In this document: piece after piece, positions 1-5,248 of the stretch | Numbering within the stretch: the first letter of the stretch is position 1 | How the letters are laid out: each line of letters opens with the position of its first letter | NCBI GenBank assembly: GCA_021775795.1 | Contig: JAJFHB010000409.1 | Location: forward strand, 1 to 6,544 | Length of the DNA: 6,544 nucleotides | From: Hyphomicrobiales bacterium | Lineage (GTDB): Bacteria; Pseudomonadota; Alphaproteobacteria; Rhizobiales; JAJFHB01 | Direction of reading: 5' to 3' | Made by a program: the position numbers and the translations under genes | Notes under the pieces: model-generated | The model's database searches: none | Told to the model about the DNA's origin: nothing | Seen by the model: the letters and a program-made list of their open reading frames with translations, nothing else

Positions 1-250
1 CAACCACGAGATCATCGACATCAAGATCGTGATTGTTTTCTGCATTTGCAATTGCAGATTCGAGCGTCTTCTTGACCTCAACTGCAATGCGCTTGCGCGA
101 AAACGTGAGGTCAGCCAAAGCCTTCTCAACTTTCATTCCGCGGATACCAGTCGCCACCACATTCAACTTGATGGGGCTGATACGCATCAAACGCGTCACT
201 GCACGTGCTTCATTTTCGCCCAGCGAACGGGGCCGTGAACTCTTGCCCAT
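1..250 (-). CDS. rplV: 50S ribosomal protein L22, 3' end cut by window edge
   Basis: The first 83 codons of L22 are present; the gene runs off the left edge, so the C-terminal part (families of this group are roughly 125-130 residues) is missing, including the beta-hairpin that lines the exit tunnel. The visible start [18 protein letters not shown] and the stretch [17 protein letters not shown] (residues 40-56) are typical of alphaproteobacterial L22. L22 binds 23S rRNA and contacts several domains of the large subunit. The ATG at 250 follows a full AGGAGGT ribosome-binding site (minus strand, 262-256) with a 5-base gap; that site is formed by the last two Arg codons of rpsS (AGG AGG) and the first base of its TAG stop. 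Only 3 bases separate the rpsS stop from this start, so translation is probably coupled. It is a downstream member of the S10 operon. Confidence 0.97.
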   Translation of the reverse strand, partial: MGKSSRPRSLGENEARAVTRLMRISPIKLNVVATGIRGMKVEKALADLTFSRKRIAVEVKKTLESAIANAENNHDLDVDDLVV

Positions 251-253
251 GAC

Positions 254-532
254 CTACCTCCTCTTCGCTTTTTTGTCTGCCGTATGGCCATAGTAGGTAC
301 GCGAAGGAGCGAACTCACCCAGTTTGTGGCCAACCATGTCTTCGGTCACCAGCACAGGAATGTGCTTGTGGCCATTGTGAACCGCGAACGTCAAACCGAC
401 GAACTGCGGCGCAATTGTTGACCGGCGACTCCAGGTCTTGATCGCACCCTTACGGCCGGAACCTTGGGCGGCTTCTGCTTTTTTAAGCAGGTAGCCGTCA
501 ATGAACGGCCCTTTCCAGACAGAACGTGCCAC
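254..532 (-). CDS. rpsS: 30S ribosomal protein S19 (GTG start)
   Basis: Encodes 92 residues beginning (M)[15 protein letters not shown] and ending [10 protein letters not shown], the usual size and ends of bacterial S19. S19 sits in the head of the 30S subunit and forms a complex with S13 that contacts 16S rRNA and the A-site region. The reading frame stays open upstream to 691, inside rplB, but those residues have no S19 character. The true start is the GTG at 532, because homologues begin with MARS at exactly this point and an AGAGGA site lies 8 bases upstream. That site overlaps the rplB stop codon. The gene lies between rplB (13-base gap) and rplV (3-base gap) in the conserved S10 operon order. 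Nothing is missing or disrupted. Confidence 0.97.
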   Translation of the reverse strand: MARSVWKGPFIDGYLLKKAEAAQGSGRKGAIKTWSRRSTIAPQFVGLTFAVHNGHKHIPVLVTEDMVGHKLGEFAPSRTYYGHTADKKAKRR

Positions 533-540
533 GTGATTTT

Positions 541-546
541 TCCTCT
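541..546 (-). promoter_or_regulatory. Ribosome-binding site that fixes the rpsS GTG start
   Basis: AGAGGA on the minus strand, 8 bases before the GTG at 532 and sharing its first base (546) with the last A of the rplB TAA stop. No ATG occurs nearby in the S19 frame. The site therefore supports a GTG start and stop-start coupling between rplB and rpsS. Confidence 0.75.
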
Positions 547-1385
547 TAACGCTTCGACTTGCGCAGATGGCGGCTGCGCAGAATGTATTTGTCTGTCGAC
601 TTATTCGACCGTGTGCGTTTGCCCTTTGTCGGCTTACCCCAAGGTGTAACCGGATGACGGCCCCCTGAAGTACGACCTTCACCGCCGCCATGGGGGTGAT
701 CGACCGGGTTCATAGCGACACCACGAACCGACGGGCGCTTGCCAAGCCACCTGTTGCGTCCGGCTTTACCAAGCTTGATGTTGGCATGATCAGGGTTTGA
801 AACCGCCCCGACCGTTGCCATGCACTCAGCCCTTACCATCCGCTGCTCGCCAGACTTCAGGCGAAGCAACGCATAACCTTGATCACGTCCAACCAACTGA
901 ACATACGTTCCAGCAGAACGAGCAATCTGACCGCCCTTGCCTGCCTTCATCTCCACATTGTGGATGATGGTGCCGATAGGCATGTTGGACAGCGGCATGG
1001 CATTGCCAGGTTTTACGTCAACCCGCTCACCCGCAATGACAGTGTCGCCTTCGCTGACCCGCTGAGGTGCAAGGATGTAGGCTTCTTCGCCGTCCTCATA
1101 CTTCAACAAAGCAATAAATCCCGTACGGTTGGGGTCATATTCCAGCCGCACAACTGTACCGGCGACATCAAACTTCTGACGCTTGAAGTCAATCACACGG
1201 TAGGTGCGCTTATGACCGCCACCACGACGGCGAGCCGTGACACGACCCTGATTGTTGCGGCCGCCCTTGCTTGTCAGGCCTTCTGTCAATTTCTTGACAG
1301 GCTTGCCCTTCCAAAGCTGAGACCGCTCAACAAGCACCAGCCCTCTTTGGCCAGGTGTGTTCGGTTTGTATTGTTTCAGTGCCAT
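546..1385 (-). CDS. rplB: 50S ribosomal protein L2
   Basis: A 279-residue protein starting [17 protein letters not shown], full length for alphaproteobacterial L2. L2 binds 23S rRNA, helps subunit association and supports the peptidyl-transferase region. The N-terminal RNA-binding OB-fold spans roughly residues 40-125 ([20 protein letters not shown] near 41-60), followed by the SH3-like domain. The conserved [13 protein letters not shown] loop is at about 226-238, with His230 matching the E. coli histidine (His229) implicated near the active centre. The C-terminal tail is very basic ([20 protein letters not shown]). The ATG at 1385 has GAAAGG 10 bases upstream. A 31-base spacer separates it from rplW, and a 7-bp hairpin begins at the rplW stop. 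Its own stop codon shares a base with the rpsS ribosome-binding site. Confidence 0.98.
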   Translation of the reverse strand: MALKQYKPNTPGQRGLVLVERSQLWKGKPVKKLTEGLTSKGGRNNQGRVTARRRGGGHKRTYRVIDFKRQKFDVAGTVVRLEYDPNRTGFIALLKYEDGEEAYILAPQRVSEGDTVIAGERVDVKPGNAMPLSNMPIGTIIHNVEMKAGKGGQIARSAGTYVQLVGRDQGYALLRLKSGEQRMVRAECMATVGAVSNPDHANIKLGKAGRNRWLGKRPSVRGVAMNPVDHPHGGGEGRTSGGRHPVTPWGKPTKGKRTRSNKSTDKYILRSRHLRKSKR

Positions 1386-1402
1386 AGTCTGACAACCTTT
1401 CG

Positions 1403-1419
1403 TGACGGAGCTTCCGTCA
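1403..1419 (-). repeat. 7-bp hairpin across the rplW stop, before rplB
   Basis: TGACGGA and TCCGTCA are perfect inverted arms around a 3-base AGC loop (or 6 bp around 5 bases). The first TGA on the minus strand is the rplW stop codon itself. The hairpin ends one base before the rplB ribosome-binding site GAAAGG. No T-run follows, so a terminator is unlikely. A role in spacing, mRNA stability or translational coupling is possible but not shown. Confidence 0.45.
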
Positions 1420-1710
1420 GAGACCCGTCGTAATATCGATAGAGTGGCCTTCTTCGAGCGTCACCACCGCGCGTTTTACATCGCTCTGGCGGCCGCTGCG
1501 GCCACGGAAACCTTTGACCTTGCCCTTGCGGATCATCGTGTTCACCGCTTTGACCTTGACCTCAAAGAGGCGCTCAACCGCTTCCTTGACTTCAACCTTT
1601 GTAGAATCCTTAGCAACCTTGAAAATGACCTGGTTGTGTTCGGTGGCCAGGGTCGATTTCTCGGTGATCACGGGACCCCGAATTACGTCGTAACAGCGCT
1701 CGAGGTTCAT
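1417..1710 (-). CDS. rplW: 50S ribosomal protein L23
   Basis: A 97-residue protein, normal for bacterial L23, which sits at the polypeptide exit tunnel and is a docking point for trigger factor and SRP. The N-terminal VITEKST (residues 15-20) holds Glu17, equivalent to the E. coli Glu18 that contacts trigger factor. The block [19 protein letters not shown] (48-66) followed by [19 protein letters not shown] is the conserved core with its rRNA-binding loop. The ATG at 1710 overlaps the rplD stop in an ATGA junction of 4 bases, and GGAGG lies 10 bases upstream inside rplD, so it is probably translated by coupled re-initiation. The stop at 1417 forms part of a hairpin before rplB. Confidence 0.97.
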   Translation of the reverse strand: MNLERCYDVIRGPVITEKSTLATEHNQVIFKVAKDSTKVEVKEAVERLFEVKVKAVNTMIRKGKVKGFRGRSGRQSDVKRAVVTLEEGHSIDITTGL

Positions 1711-2327
1711 GCGAATCTCGCCTCCAGTTCCTGCAGGGCCGCCTTCGTCAACACCAACTTGTCACGGCGCAAAATGTCGTAGACATTTATGCCTTGCACC
1801 GGCAGCACGTCGACACCGACTATATTGCGCGAAGCAAGTGCGAAGTTTCCGTCGACTTCCTTGCCATCAATAATGAGAGCGTTAGTAAGCCCAAGCTTCT
1901 CAAACGACGCGAGCAGAGCCGCGGTTTTCGGTTCCTTCAAACTGGCAGCATCCAGAACAATCAATTCTTCTGCCTGCACTTTCGCCGAAAGCGCATGGCG
2001 CAATGCGAGCGCCCTCACCTTTTTCGGCAAGTCGATTGCATGGCTCCGAACCACCGGTCCGAAGGCCTTGCCGCCGCCACGAAACTGCGGAACTTTCTTG
2101 TTCCCGTGACGGGCGCGGCCCGTACCTTTTTGACGGAACATCTTTGCAGTCGTTCCGCGGATCTCGCTCCGGCCCTTGGTCTTGTGTGTGCCGGACTGGC
2201 GCTTTGCCAATTGATAACGCACCATGCGGTGCAGCAGATCGCGACGAGGCTCTAGCCCGAAAATGGCTTCATTGAGTTCAACATCACCGGCCTTTCCGGC
2301 CTCAAGCGTGGTTACATTCAATTTCAT
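1707..2327 (-). CDS. rplD: 50S ribosomal protein L4
   Basis: 206 residues starting [20 protein letters not shown], full length. L4 binds 23S rRNA, and its extended loop reaches into the exit tunnel; here that loop is the Gly/Arg/Lys-rich region of about residues 45-95 with [20 protein letters not shown]. The C-terminal globular part ends with [18 protein letters not shown] (181-198). In E. coli L4 also represses its own S10 operon through the operon leader; here tuf occupies the position upstream of rpsJ, and I see no E. coli-like S10 leader. Start choice is ambiguous: GTG at 2330 overlaps the rplC TGA by 4 bases and is 6 bases from AAGGA, whereas ATG at 2327 overlaps by 1 base and is 9 bases away. 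I prefer ATG because homologues begin MKL. Confidence 0.95.
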   Translation of the reverse strand: MKLNVTTLEAGKAGDVELNEAIFGLEPRRDLLHRMVRYQLAKRQSGTHKTKGRSEIRGTTAKMFRQKGTGRARHGNKKVPQFRGGGKAFGPVVRSHAIDLPKKVRALALRHALSAKVQAEELIVLDAASLKEPKTAALLASFEKLGLTNALIIDGKEVDGNFALASRNIVGVDVLPVQGINVYDILRRDKLVLTKAALQELEARFA

Positions 2328-3109
2328 CACGCGTCGTCCTTGTGCTCGTCAGCGCCACTGTCAGGCGTTTCAGAAACTTCACTGACCGGCGCTTCAACTT
2401 CGTCGGCAGCTTCAGGCTTTGCTTCAGCAGATCCAGAAACTCTGAACGACCCCGGCATCGGAACTTCATCCGGCAACTTGCGCTTGACCGCGTCGTGCAA
2501 AAGTATCCAGCCACCCTTCGATCCAGGTATCGCACCCTTCACAAGGATCAAACCGCGCTCAACATCAGTGCGGACCACGACTAGGTTCTGCGTCGTGACA
2601 GTGGTCGAACCCATGTGGCCGGCCATCTTCTTACCTTTGAAGACCCTGCCTGGATCCTGGCACTGCCCCGTAGAACCGTGTGAACGGTGCGACACGGAAA
2701 CACCATGCGATGCACGCAGGCCGCCAAAGTTATGGCGTTTCATGGCACCGGCAAAACCCTTGCCGATACTGGTACCTGAAGCGTCCACAAACTGGCCTGG
2801 CACAAAGTGGTCGGCCGTGATCTCCGCACCAACATCAATCATGTTGTCTGCACTGACCCGGAACTCCACGACTTTGCGCTTCGGCTCAACATGAGCGACA
2901 GCAAACTGACCGCGATCCGCCTTGGTGACGCGCTTGACCTTGGCCAAGCCGGCTCCCAGTTGAAGCGCAGTATAGCCGTGCTTCTCCTCGGTCCGGTGAG
3001 CAACCACCTGACAATTATCCAGCTTCAAAACCGTAACGGGAACATGTTGCCCGTCATCGGAATAAACCTGCGACATACCCAATTTCTGAGCAATGACACC
3101 TGAGCGCAT
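2327..3109 (-). CDS. rplC: 50S ribosomal protein L3 with acidic C-terminal tail
   Basis: 260 residues starting [17 protein letters not shown]3 is an early-assembly protein that binds near the 3' end of 23S rRNA and sends a loop to the peptidyl-transferase centre. The conserved [20 protein letters not shown] segment (about 145-164) contains the glutamines of the loop methylated by PrmB in E. coli. The conserved fold ends near residue 208 ([10 protein letters not shown]). The remaining roughly 50 residues are a tail of low complexity rich in Glu, Asp, Ala, Ser and Pro, ending DEHKDDA. Such tails occur in some alphaproteobacterial L3 proteins but are absent in E. coli, whose L3 is about 209 residues. 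The ATG at 3109 is preceded by AAGGAG (3125-3120), which overlaps the rpsJ TAA stop, with a 10-base gap. The stop overlaps the start of rplD. Confidence 0.97.
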   Translation of the reverse strand: MRSGVIAQKLGMSQVYSDDGQHVPVTVLKLDNCQVVAHRTEEKHGYTALQLGAGLAKVKRVTKADRGQFAVAHVEPKRKVVEFRVSADNMIDVGAEITADHFVPGQFVDASGTSIGKGFAGAMKRHNFGGLRASHGVSVSHRSHGSTGQCQDPGRVFKGKKMAGHMGSTTVTTQNLVVVRTDVERGLILVKGAIPGSKGGWILLHDAVKRKLPDEVPMPGSFRVSGSAEAKPEAADEVEAPVSEVSETPDSGADEHKDDA

Positions 3110-3123
3110 TGTTCTCTGGCTCC

Positions 3124-3432
3124 TTAGAGCTTGATCTCCACATCAACACCTGCCGCAAGGTCGAGCTTCATAAGAGCGTCGACTGTTTGCGGAGTCGGAT
3201 CGACAATATCGAGAAGACGCTTATGCGTACGGATCTCAAATTGCTCGCGACTTTTCTTGTCAATGTGTGGTGAACGATTGACTGTAAACTTTTCGATGCG
3301 AGTAGGCAGCGGGATGGGTCCACGCACCTGCGCACCCGTCCGTTTAGCCGTATTCACGATTTCCCGCGTCGAGGTATCCAGGATTCGATGATCGAATGCC
3401 TTGAGCCTGATGCGGATATTTTGACCGTGCAT
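3124..3432 (-). CDS. rpsJ: 30S ribosomal protein S10 (NusE)
   Basis: 102 residues from [19 protein letters not shown] to DVEIKL, exactly the usual size of alphaproteobacterial S10. The protein is a component of the 30S head and, as NusE, pairs with NusB in transcription antitermination and with NusG in coupling. Family signatures include [20 protein letters not shown] (37-56) and [16 protein letters not shown] (61-76). An in-frame TTG at 3444 would add MENK, but the ATG at 3432 is the start found in homologues and has GGAAA about 7 bases upstream. It is the first ribosomal gene of the S10 cluster. It lies 49 bases after tuf, with a strong hairpin in that spacer and no clear promoter of its own, so transcription from the tRNA/tuf promoter is the simplest reading. 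Confidence 0.96.
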   Translation of the reverse strand: MHGQNIRIRLKAFDHRILDTSTREIVNTAKRTGAQVRGPIPLPTRIEKFTVNRSPHIDKKSREQFEIRTHKRLLDIVDPTPQTVDALMKLDLAAGVDVEIKL

Positions 3433-3450
3433 CTTGTTTTCCAATAGTTA

Positions 3451-3471
3451 CGGGCGCCAATGTGGCGCCCG
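3451..3471 (-). repeat. 8-bp GC hairpin between tuf and rpsJ
   Basis: CGGGCGCC and GGCGCCCG are perfect inverted arms around a 5-base loop (ACATT on the minus strand). It begins 10 bases after the tuf stop and ends 18 bases before the rpsJ start. The bases after the arm on the coding strand are TAACTATTGG, so the U-run of an intrinsic terminator is missing. Reasonable readings are a partial attenuator or pause site, or a 3'-end stabiliser for a processed tuf mRNA, either of which would let EF-Tu exceed the ribosomal proteins. This function is inferred. Confidence 0.7.
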
Positions 3472-3481
3472 CGTTAAACCC

Positions 3482-4672
3482 TTACTCGATAATCTTTGCC
3501 ACCACGCCGGCGCCGACTGTTCGGCCACCTTCGCGGATCGCAAAGCGAAGCTGTTCTTCCATCGCAATAGGAACAATCAGCTCAACTTCCATGCTCACAT
3601 TGTCGCCAGGCATTACCATCTCCGTGCCAGACGGCAAACTGACAACACCCGTAACATCCGTCGTCCGGATGTAAAACTGCGGGCGGTAGTTCGTGAAGAA
3701 CGGTGTGTGACGCCCTCCCTCTTCCTTCGTCAGAATGTAAGCCTCTGCCGTGAACTTCGTATGCGGCGTAACTGTACCGGGCTTGCACAAAACCTGACCA
3801 CGCTCAATGTCATCACGCTTCGTGCCACGAAGAAGCACACCAACGTTGTCGCCTGCCTGACCCTGATCAAGCAGCTTACGGAACATTTCAACGCCCGTAA
3901 CGATGGTCTTCGTCGTGTCGTTAATGCCGACAATCTCAATCTCTTCGCCAACCTTCACAACGCCGCGCTCAACACGACCCGTCGCAACCGTGCCACGGCC
4001 CGAGATCGAGAACACATCCTCAACAGGCATCAAGAACGGCTGATCAACAGCACGCTCGGGCTGCGGGATGTAGGCATCAACCGCTTCCATCAACGCCAGG
4101 ATCGAATCATTCCCCGTCGCTGCGTCACCGCCCTCAAGCACTGCAAGCGCTGAGCCGGAAATTACAGGAATGTCGTCGCCTGGAAACTCGTAGGAGGACA
4201 AAAGCTCACGAACTTCAAGCTCAACAAGCTCGAGAAGTTCCGCATCATCAACCTGGTCAACCTTGTTCAGGTAAACAACAAGCGCTGGCACACCAACCTG
4301 GCGGGCAAGAAGAATATGCTCGCGCGTCTGCGGCATCGGACCATCAGCAGCTGACACAACGAGGATCGCACCGTCCATCTGGGCAGCGCCTGTGATCATG
4401 TTCTTCACATAATCAGCATGGCCCGGGCAATCAACGTGGGCATAGTGACGGTTGGCCGTCTCATATTCCACGTGTGCCGTCGAAATCGTGATGCCGCGTG
4501 CTTTTTCTTCAGGTGCCTTGTCAATGTCGGCATACGCTGAAAATGTCGCGCCGCCGCTCTCAGCCAAAACCTTCGTGATCGCTGCCGTCAACGTTGTCTT
4601 GCCATGGTCAACATGGCCAATCGTCCCAATGTTGCAGTGCGGCTTCGTCCGCTCAAACTTCTCTTTCGCCAT
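3482..4672 (-). CDS. tuf: Translation elongation factor EF-Tu
   Basis: 396 residues, full length. EF-Tu is the cytoplasmic GTPase that delivers aminoacyl-tRNA to the ribosomal A site. All GTP-binding motifs are intact: GHVDHGKT at 19-26 (P-loop), RGITIST at 59-65 (switch I, Thr62), DCPGH at 81-85 with His85, NKVD at 136-139 and SAL at 174-176. Domains II and III follow ([14 protein letters not shown] in domain [21 protein letters not shown] in domain III), ending [15 protein letters not shown] lies 10 bases before the ATG. It is followed by rpsJ as in tufA loci, but it is preceded by tRNA-Gly and tRNA-Tyr rather than fusA, as in tufB loci. A second tuf copy elsewhere cannot be judged from here. 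It is probably co-transcribed with the tRNAs. Confidence 0.99.
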   Translation of the reverse strand: MAKEKFERTKPHCNIGTIGHVDHGKTTLTAAITKVLAESGGATFSAYADIDKAPEEKARGITISTAHVEYETANRHYAHVDCPGHADYVKNMITGAAQMDGAILVVSAADGPMPQTREHILLARQVGVPALVVYLNKVDQVDDAELLELVELEVRELLSSYEFPGDDIPVISGSALAVLEGGDAATGNDSILALMEAVDAYIPQPERAVDQPFLMPVEDVFSISGRGTVATGRVERGVVKVGEEIEIVGINDTTKTIVTGVEMFRKLLDQGQAGDNVGVLLRGTKRDDIERGQVLCKPGTVTPHTKFTAEAYILTKEEGGRHTPFFTNYRPQFYIRTTDVTGVVSLPSGTEMVMPGDNVSMEVELIVPIAMEEQLRFAIREGGRTVGAGVVAKIIE

Positions 4673-4846
4673 CGCGAATAATTCCTTGTCTCTTCATCAT
4701 TCCGGCGCAACGCCGTCCAACTCTAACAGGCCCTCAGCTTGGCGGGCCGACTTGCACTTTGAACCCTTTGCGCTTTCGCGCTGGTTCCGCCTGCACCACT
4801 CTGCCGCTTCTTGAGGTGACCGGCTGACCGATTCGCCTCTTTTTGC
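4673..4846 (-). other. tRNA-Gly to tuf spacer, predicted structured tuf leader
   Basis: These 174 bases contain no credible gene. On the minus strand I can pair GGCGG (4791-4787) with CCGCC (4745-4741), inside it AACC (4786-4783) with GGTT (4765-4762), and inside that GCGC (4781-4778) with GCGC (4773-4770) closed by a GAAA tetraloop. A further CGGCG-TTG-CGCCG hairpin lies at about 4704-4716, and GGCCC could alternatively pair with GGGCC downstream. After RNase processing at the tRNA-Gly 3' end this would be the 5' untranslated region of tuf. I recognise no known riboswitch or promoter, and whether the fold is real is uncertain. Confidence 0.4.
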
Positions 4847-4920
4847 TGGAGCGGGTGAAGGGAATCGAACCCTCGTCTTCAGCTTGGAAGGCTGCTGCTC
4901 TACCGTTGAGCTACACCCGC
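4847..4920 (-). tRNA. tRNA-Gly(TCC)
   Basis: A 74-base cloverleaf with encoded TCCA 3' end. The acceptor GCGGGTG pairs with CACCCGC (7 bp). The D arm is GCTC-AACGGTA-GAGC, the anticodon loop CTTCCAA gives anticodon TCC reading GGA/GGG, and the T arm GAGGG-TTCGATT-CCCTT contains one G-T pair. The outermost anticodon-stem pair is a G-A opposition, which I believe is tolerated in related tRNAs. It lies 25 bases after tRNA-Tyr and 174 bases before tuf. It occupies the place of E. coli glyT next to tufB. Confidence 0.97.
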
Positions 4921-4934
4921 ACGCCACAACACCT

Positions 4935-5051
4935 TTTAACGACCATGGTGGAGGGGGTTGGATTTGAACCAACGTAGGCATAGCCAACGGGTTTACAGCC
5001 CGTCCCCTTTAACCACTCGGGCACCCCTCCATGTTCATAATGGTCGTTAAA
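4935..5051. repeat. 12-bp perfect inverted repeat bracketing tRNA-Tyr
   Basis: TTTAACGACCAT at 4935-4946 and ATGGTCGTTAAA at 5040-5051 are exact reverse complements. In the minus-strand transcript one arm lies 9 bases before the tRNA-Tyr 5' end. The other starts with the terminal A of the encoded CCA. The precursor could thus form a 12-bp leader-trailer helix stacked beyond the acceptor stem, closed by a 9-by-3-base internal loop. A perfect match of this length at these positions is unlikely by chance. The function (RNase III site, protection of the 3' end, precursor folding) is inferred only. Confidence 0.8.
4946..5030 (-). tRNA. tRNA-Tyr(GTA)
   Basis: An 85-base class II tRNA with encoded ACCA. 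The acceptor GGAGGGG pairs with CCCCTCC. The anticodon stem ACGGG/CCCGT closes the loop CTGTAAA, anticodon GTA. A long variable arm (about GGCTATGCC) and a T arm with GGTTCAAATCC follow. Tyr is a class II tRNA in bacteria, which fits the variable arm. It is the first gene of the minus-strand unit, about 62 bases after the predicted transcription start, and it is bracketed by a 12-bp inverted repeat. The order tRNA-Tyr, tRNA-Gly, tuf matches tyrU-glyT-(thrT)-tufB of E. coli without the threonine tRNA. Confidence 0.98.
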
Positions 5052-5085
5052 GCGCGCAAGGGCGCGCCCGGTGTCATCCACCGGG
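5052..5085 (-). repeat. Two back-to-back GC hairpins in the tRNA operon leader
   Basis: CCCGGTG (5085-5079) pairs with CACCGGG (5073-5067) around a 5-base loop, and immediately after it GCGCGC (5067-5062) pairs with GCGCGC (5057-5052) around a 4-base loop; they share only base 5067. The second hairpin is followed directly by the TTTAACGACCAT arm that pairs with the tRNA-Tyr trailer. Together they fill most of the predicted roughly 62-base 5' leader. Confidence 0.6.
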
Positions 5086-5099
5086 ATCCGCGCGTAGGT

Positions 5100-5128
5100 T
5101 TTATGTGAACGAGAGAGCTCCGTGTCAA
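5100..5128 (-). promoter_or_regulatory. Sigma-70-type promoter of the tRNA-Tyr/tRNA-Gly/tuf unit
   Basis: A perfect TTGACA -35 box (minus strand, 5128-5123) is followed by a 17-base spacer and CATAAA (5105-5100), which matches TATAAT at 4 of 6 positions. Upstream (5129-5160) is an AT-rich tract with eight consecutive T on the minus strand, like an UP element. Downstream, the bases from the -10 to the predicted start near 5093 include CCTACGCG, a GC-rich discriminator of the kind seen at stringently controlled stable-RNA promoters. The start site lies about 62 bases before tRNA-Tyr. Growth-rate or ppGpp control is inferred from these features. Confidence 0.8.
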
Positions 5129-5166
5129 CCGAAAATCGCCAAAAAAAACAAATAATAACGCCCAGA

Positions 5167-5195
5167 AGGGATCTTGCGGGCTAAACCCGCTCCCT
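5167..5195. repeat. Imperfect stem-loop in the rlmB/tRNA divergent region
   Basis: AGGGA pairs with TCCCT and inside it GCGGG pairs with CCCGC around CTAAA, with a 4-base bulge (TCTT) on one side, giving 10 bp in total. It lies between the tRNA promoter and the rlmB start. Read on the minus strand, a T-rich tract begins only some 15-20 bases further on, too far for a standard terminator. It could insulate the tRNA promoter or be part of the rlmB upstream region; no role is shown. Confidence 0.4.
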
Positions 5196-5213
5196 GCCGT
5201 GCGGCATCTTGTG

Positions 5214-5241
5214 TTTACTTCTCCGTGTCAGGGAATATAAG
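5214..5241 (+). promoter_or_regulatory. Candidate rlmB promoter
   Basis: TATAAG (5236-5241) matches the -10 consensus at 5 of 6 positions. It is preceded after 16 bases by TTTACT (5214-5219), a 4 of 6 match to TTGACA. The predicted start, near 5248, would sit on the ATG at 5249 and make a leaderless mRNA, or give a leader of about 55 bases if the ATG at 5303 is used. This is a pattern match only. Confidence 0.35.
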
Positions 5242-5248
5242 CCACTCC

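Noticed and set aside
533..691. Longer S19 starting inside rplB
   Set aside because: The extra 53 codons overlap L2 in another frame and have no S19 similarity; GTG at 532 gives the standard 92 residues.
3434..4153. Plus-strand open frame of 239 codons opposite tuf
   Set aside because: It is an antisense shadow of the biased codon use in EF-Tu; it has no domain-like sequence and overlaps a fully intact essential gene.
4741..4840. Degenerate third tRNA (at the place of E. coli thrT) in the tuf leader
   Set aside because: A T-arm-like GGGTTCAAAG is present, but no 7-bp acceptor stem, anticodon loop or CCA could be fitted.
4697..4987. Minus-strand open frame of 96 codons through tRNA-Gly and part of tRNA-Tyr
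   Set aside because: It is a translation of tRNA sequence (CGCSSTVEQQ is a familiar false product) and overlaps two clear RNA genes.
5167..5195. Minus-strand intrinsic terminator in the divergent region
   Set aside because: The T-run lies too far from the stem and no minus-strand gene precedes it; left as an unexplained stem-loop.
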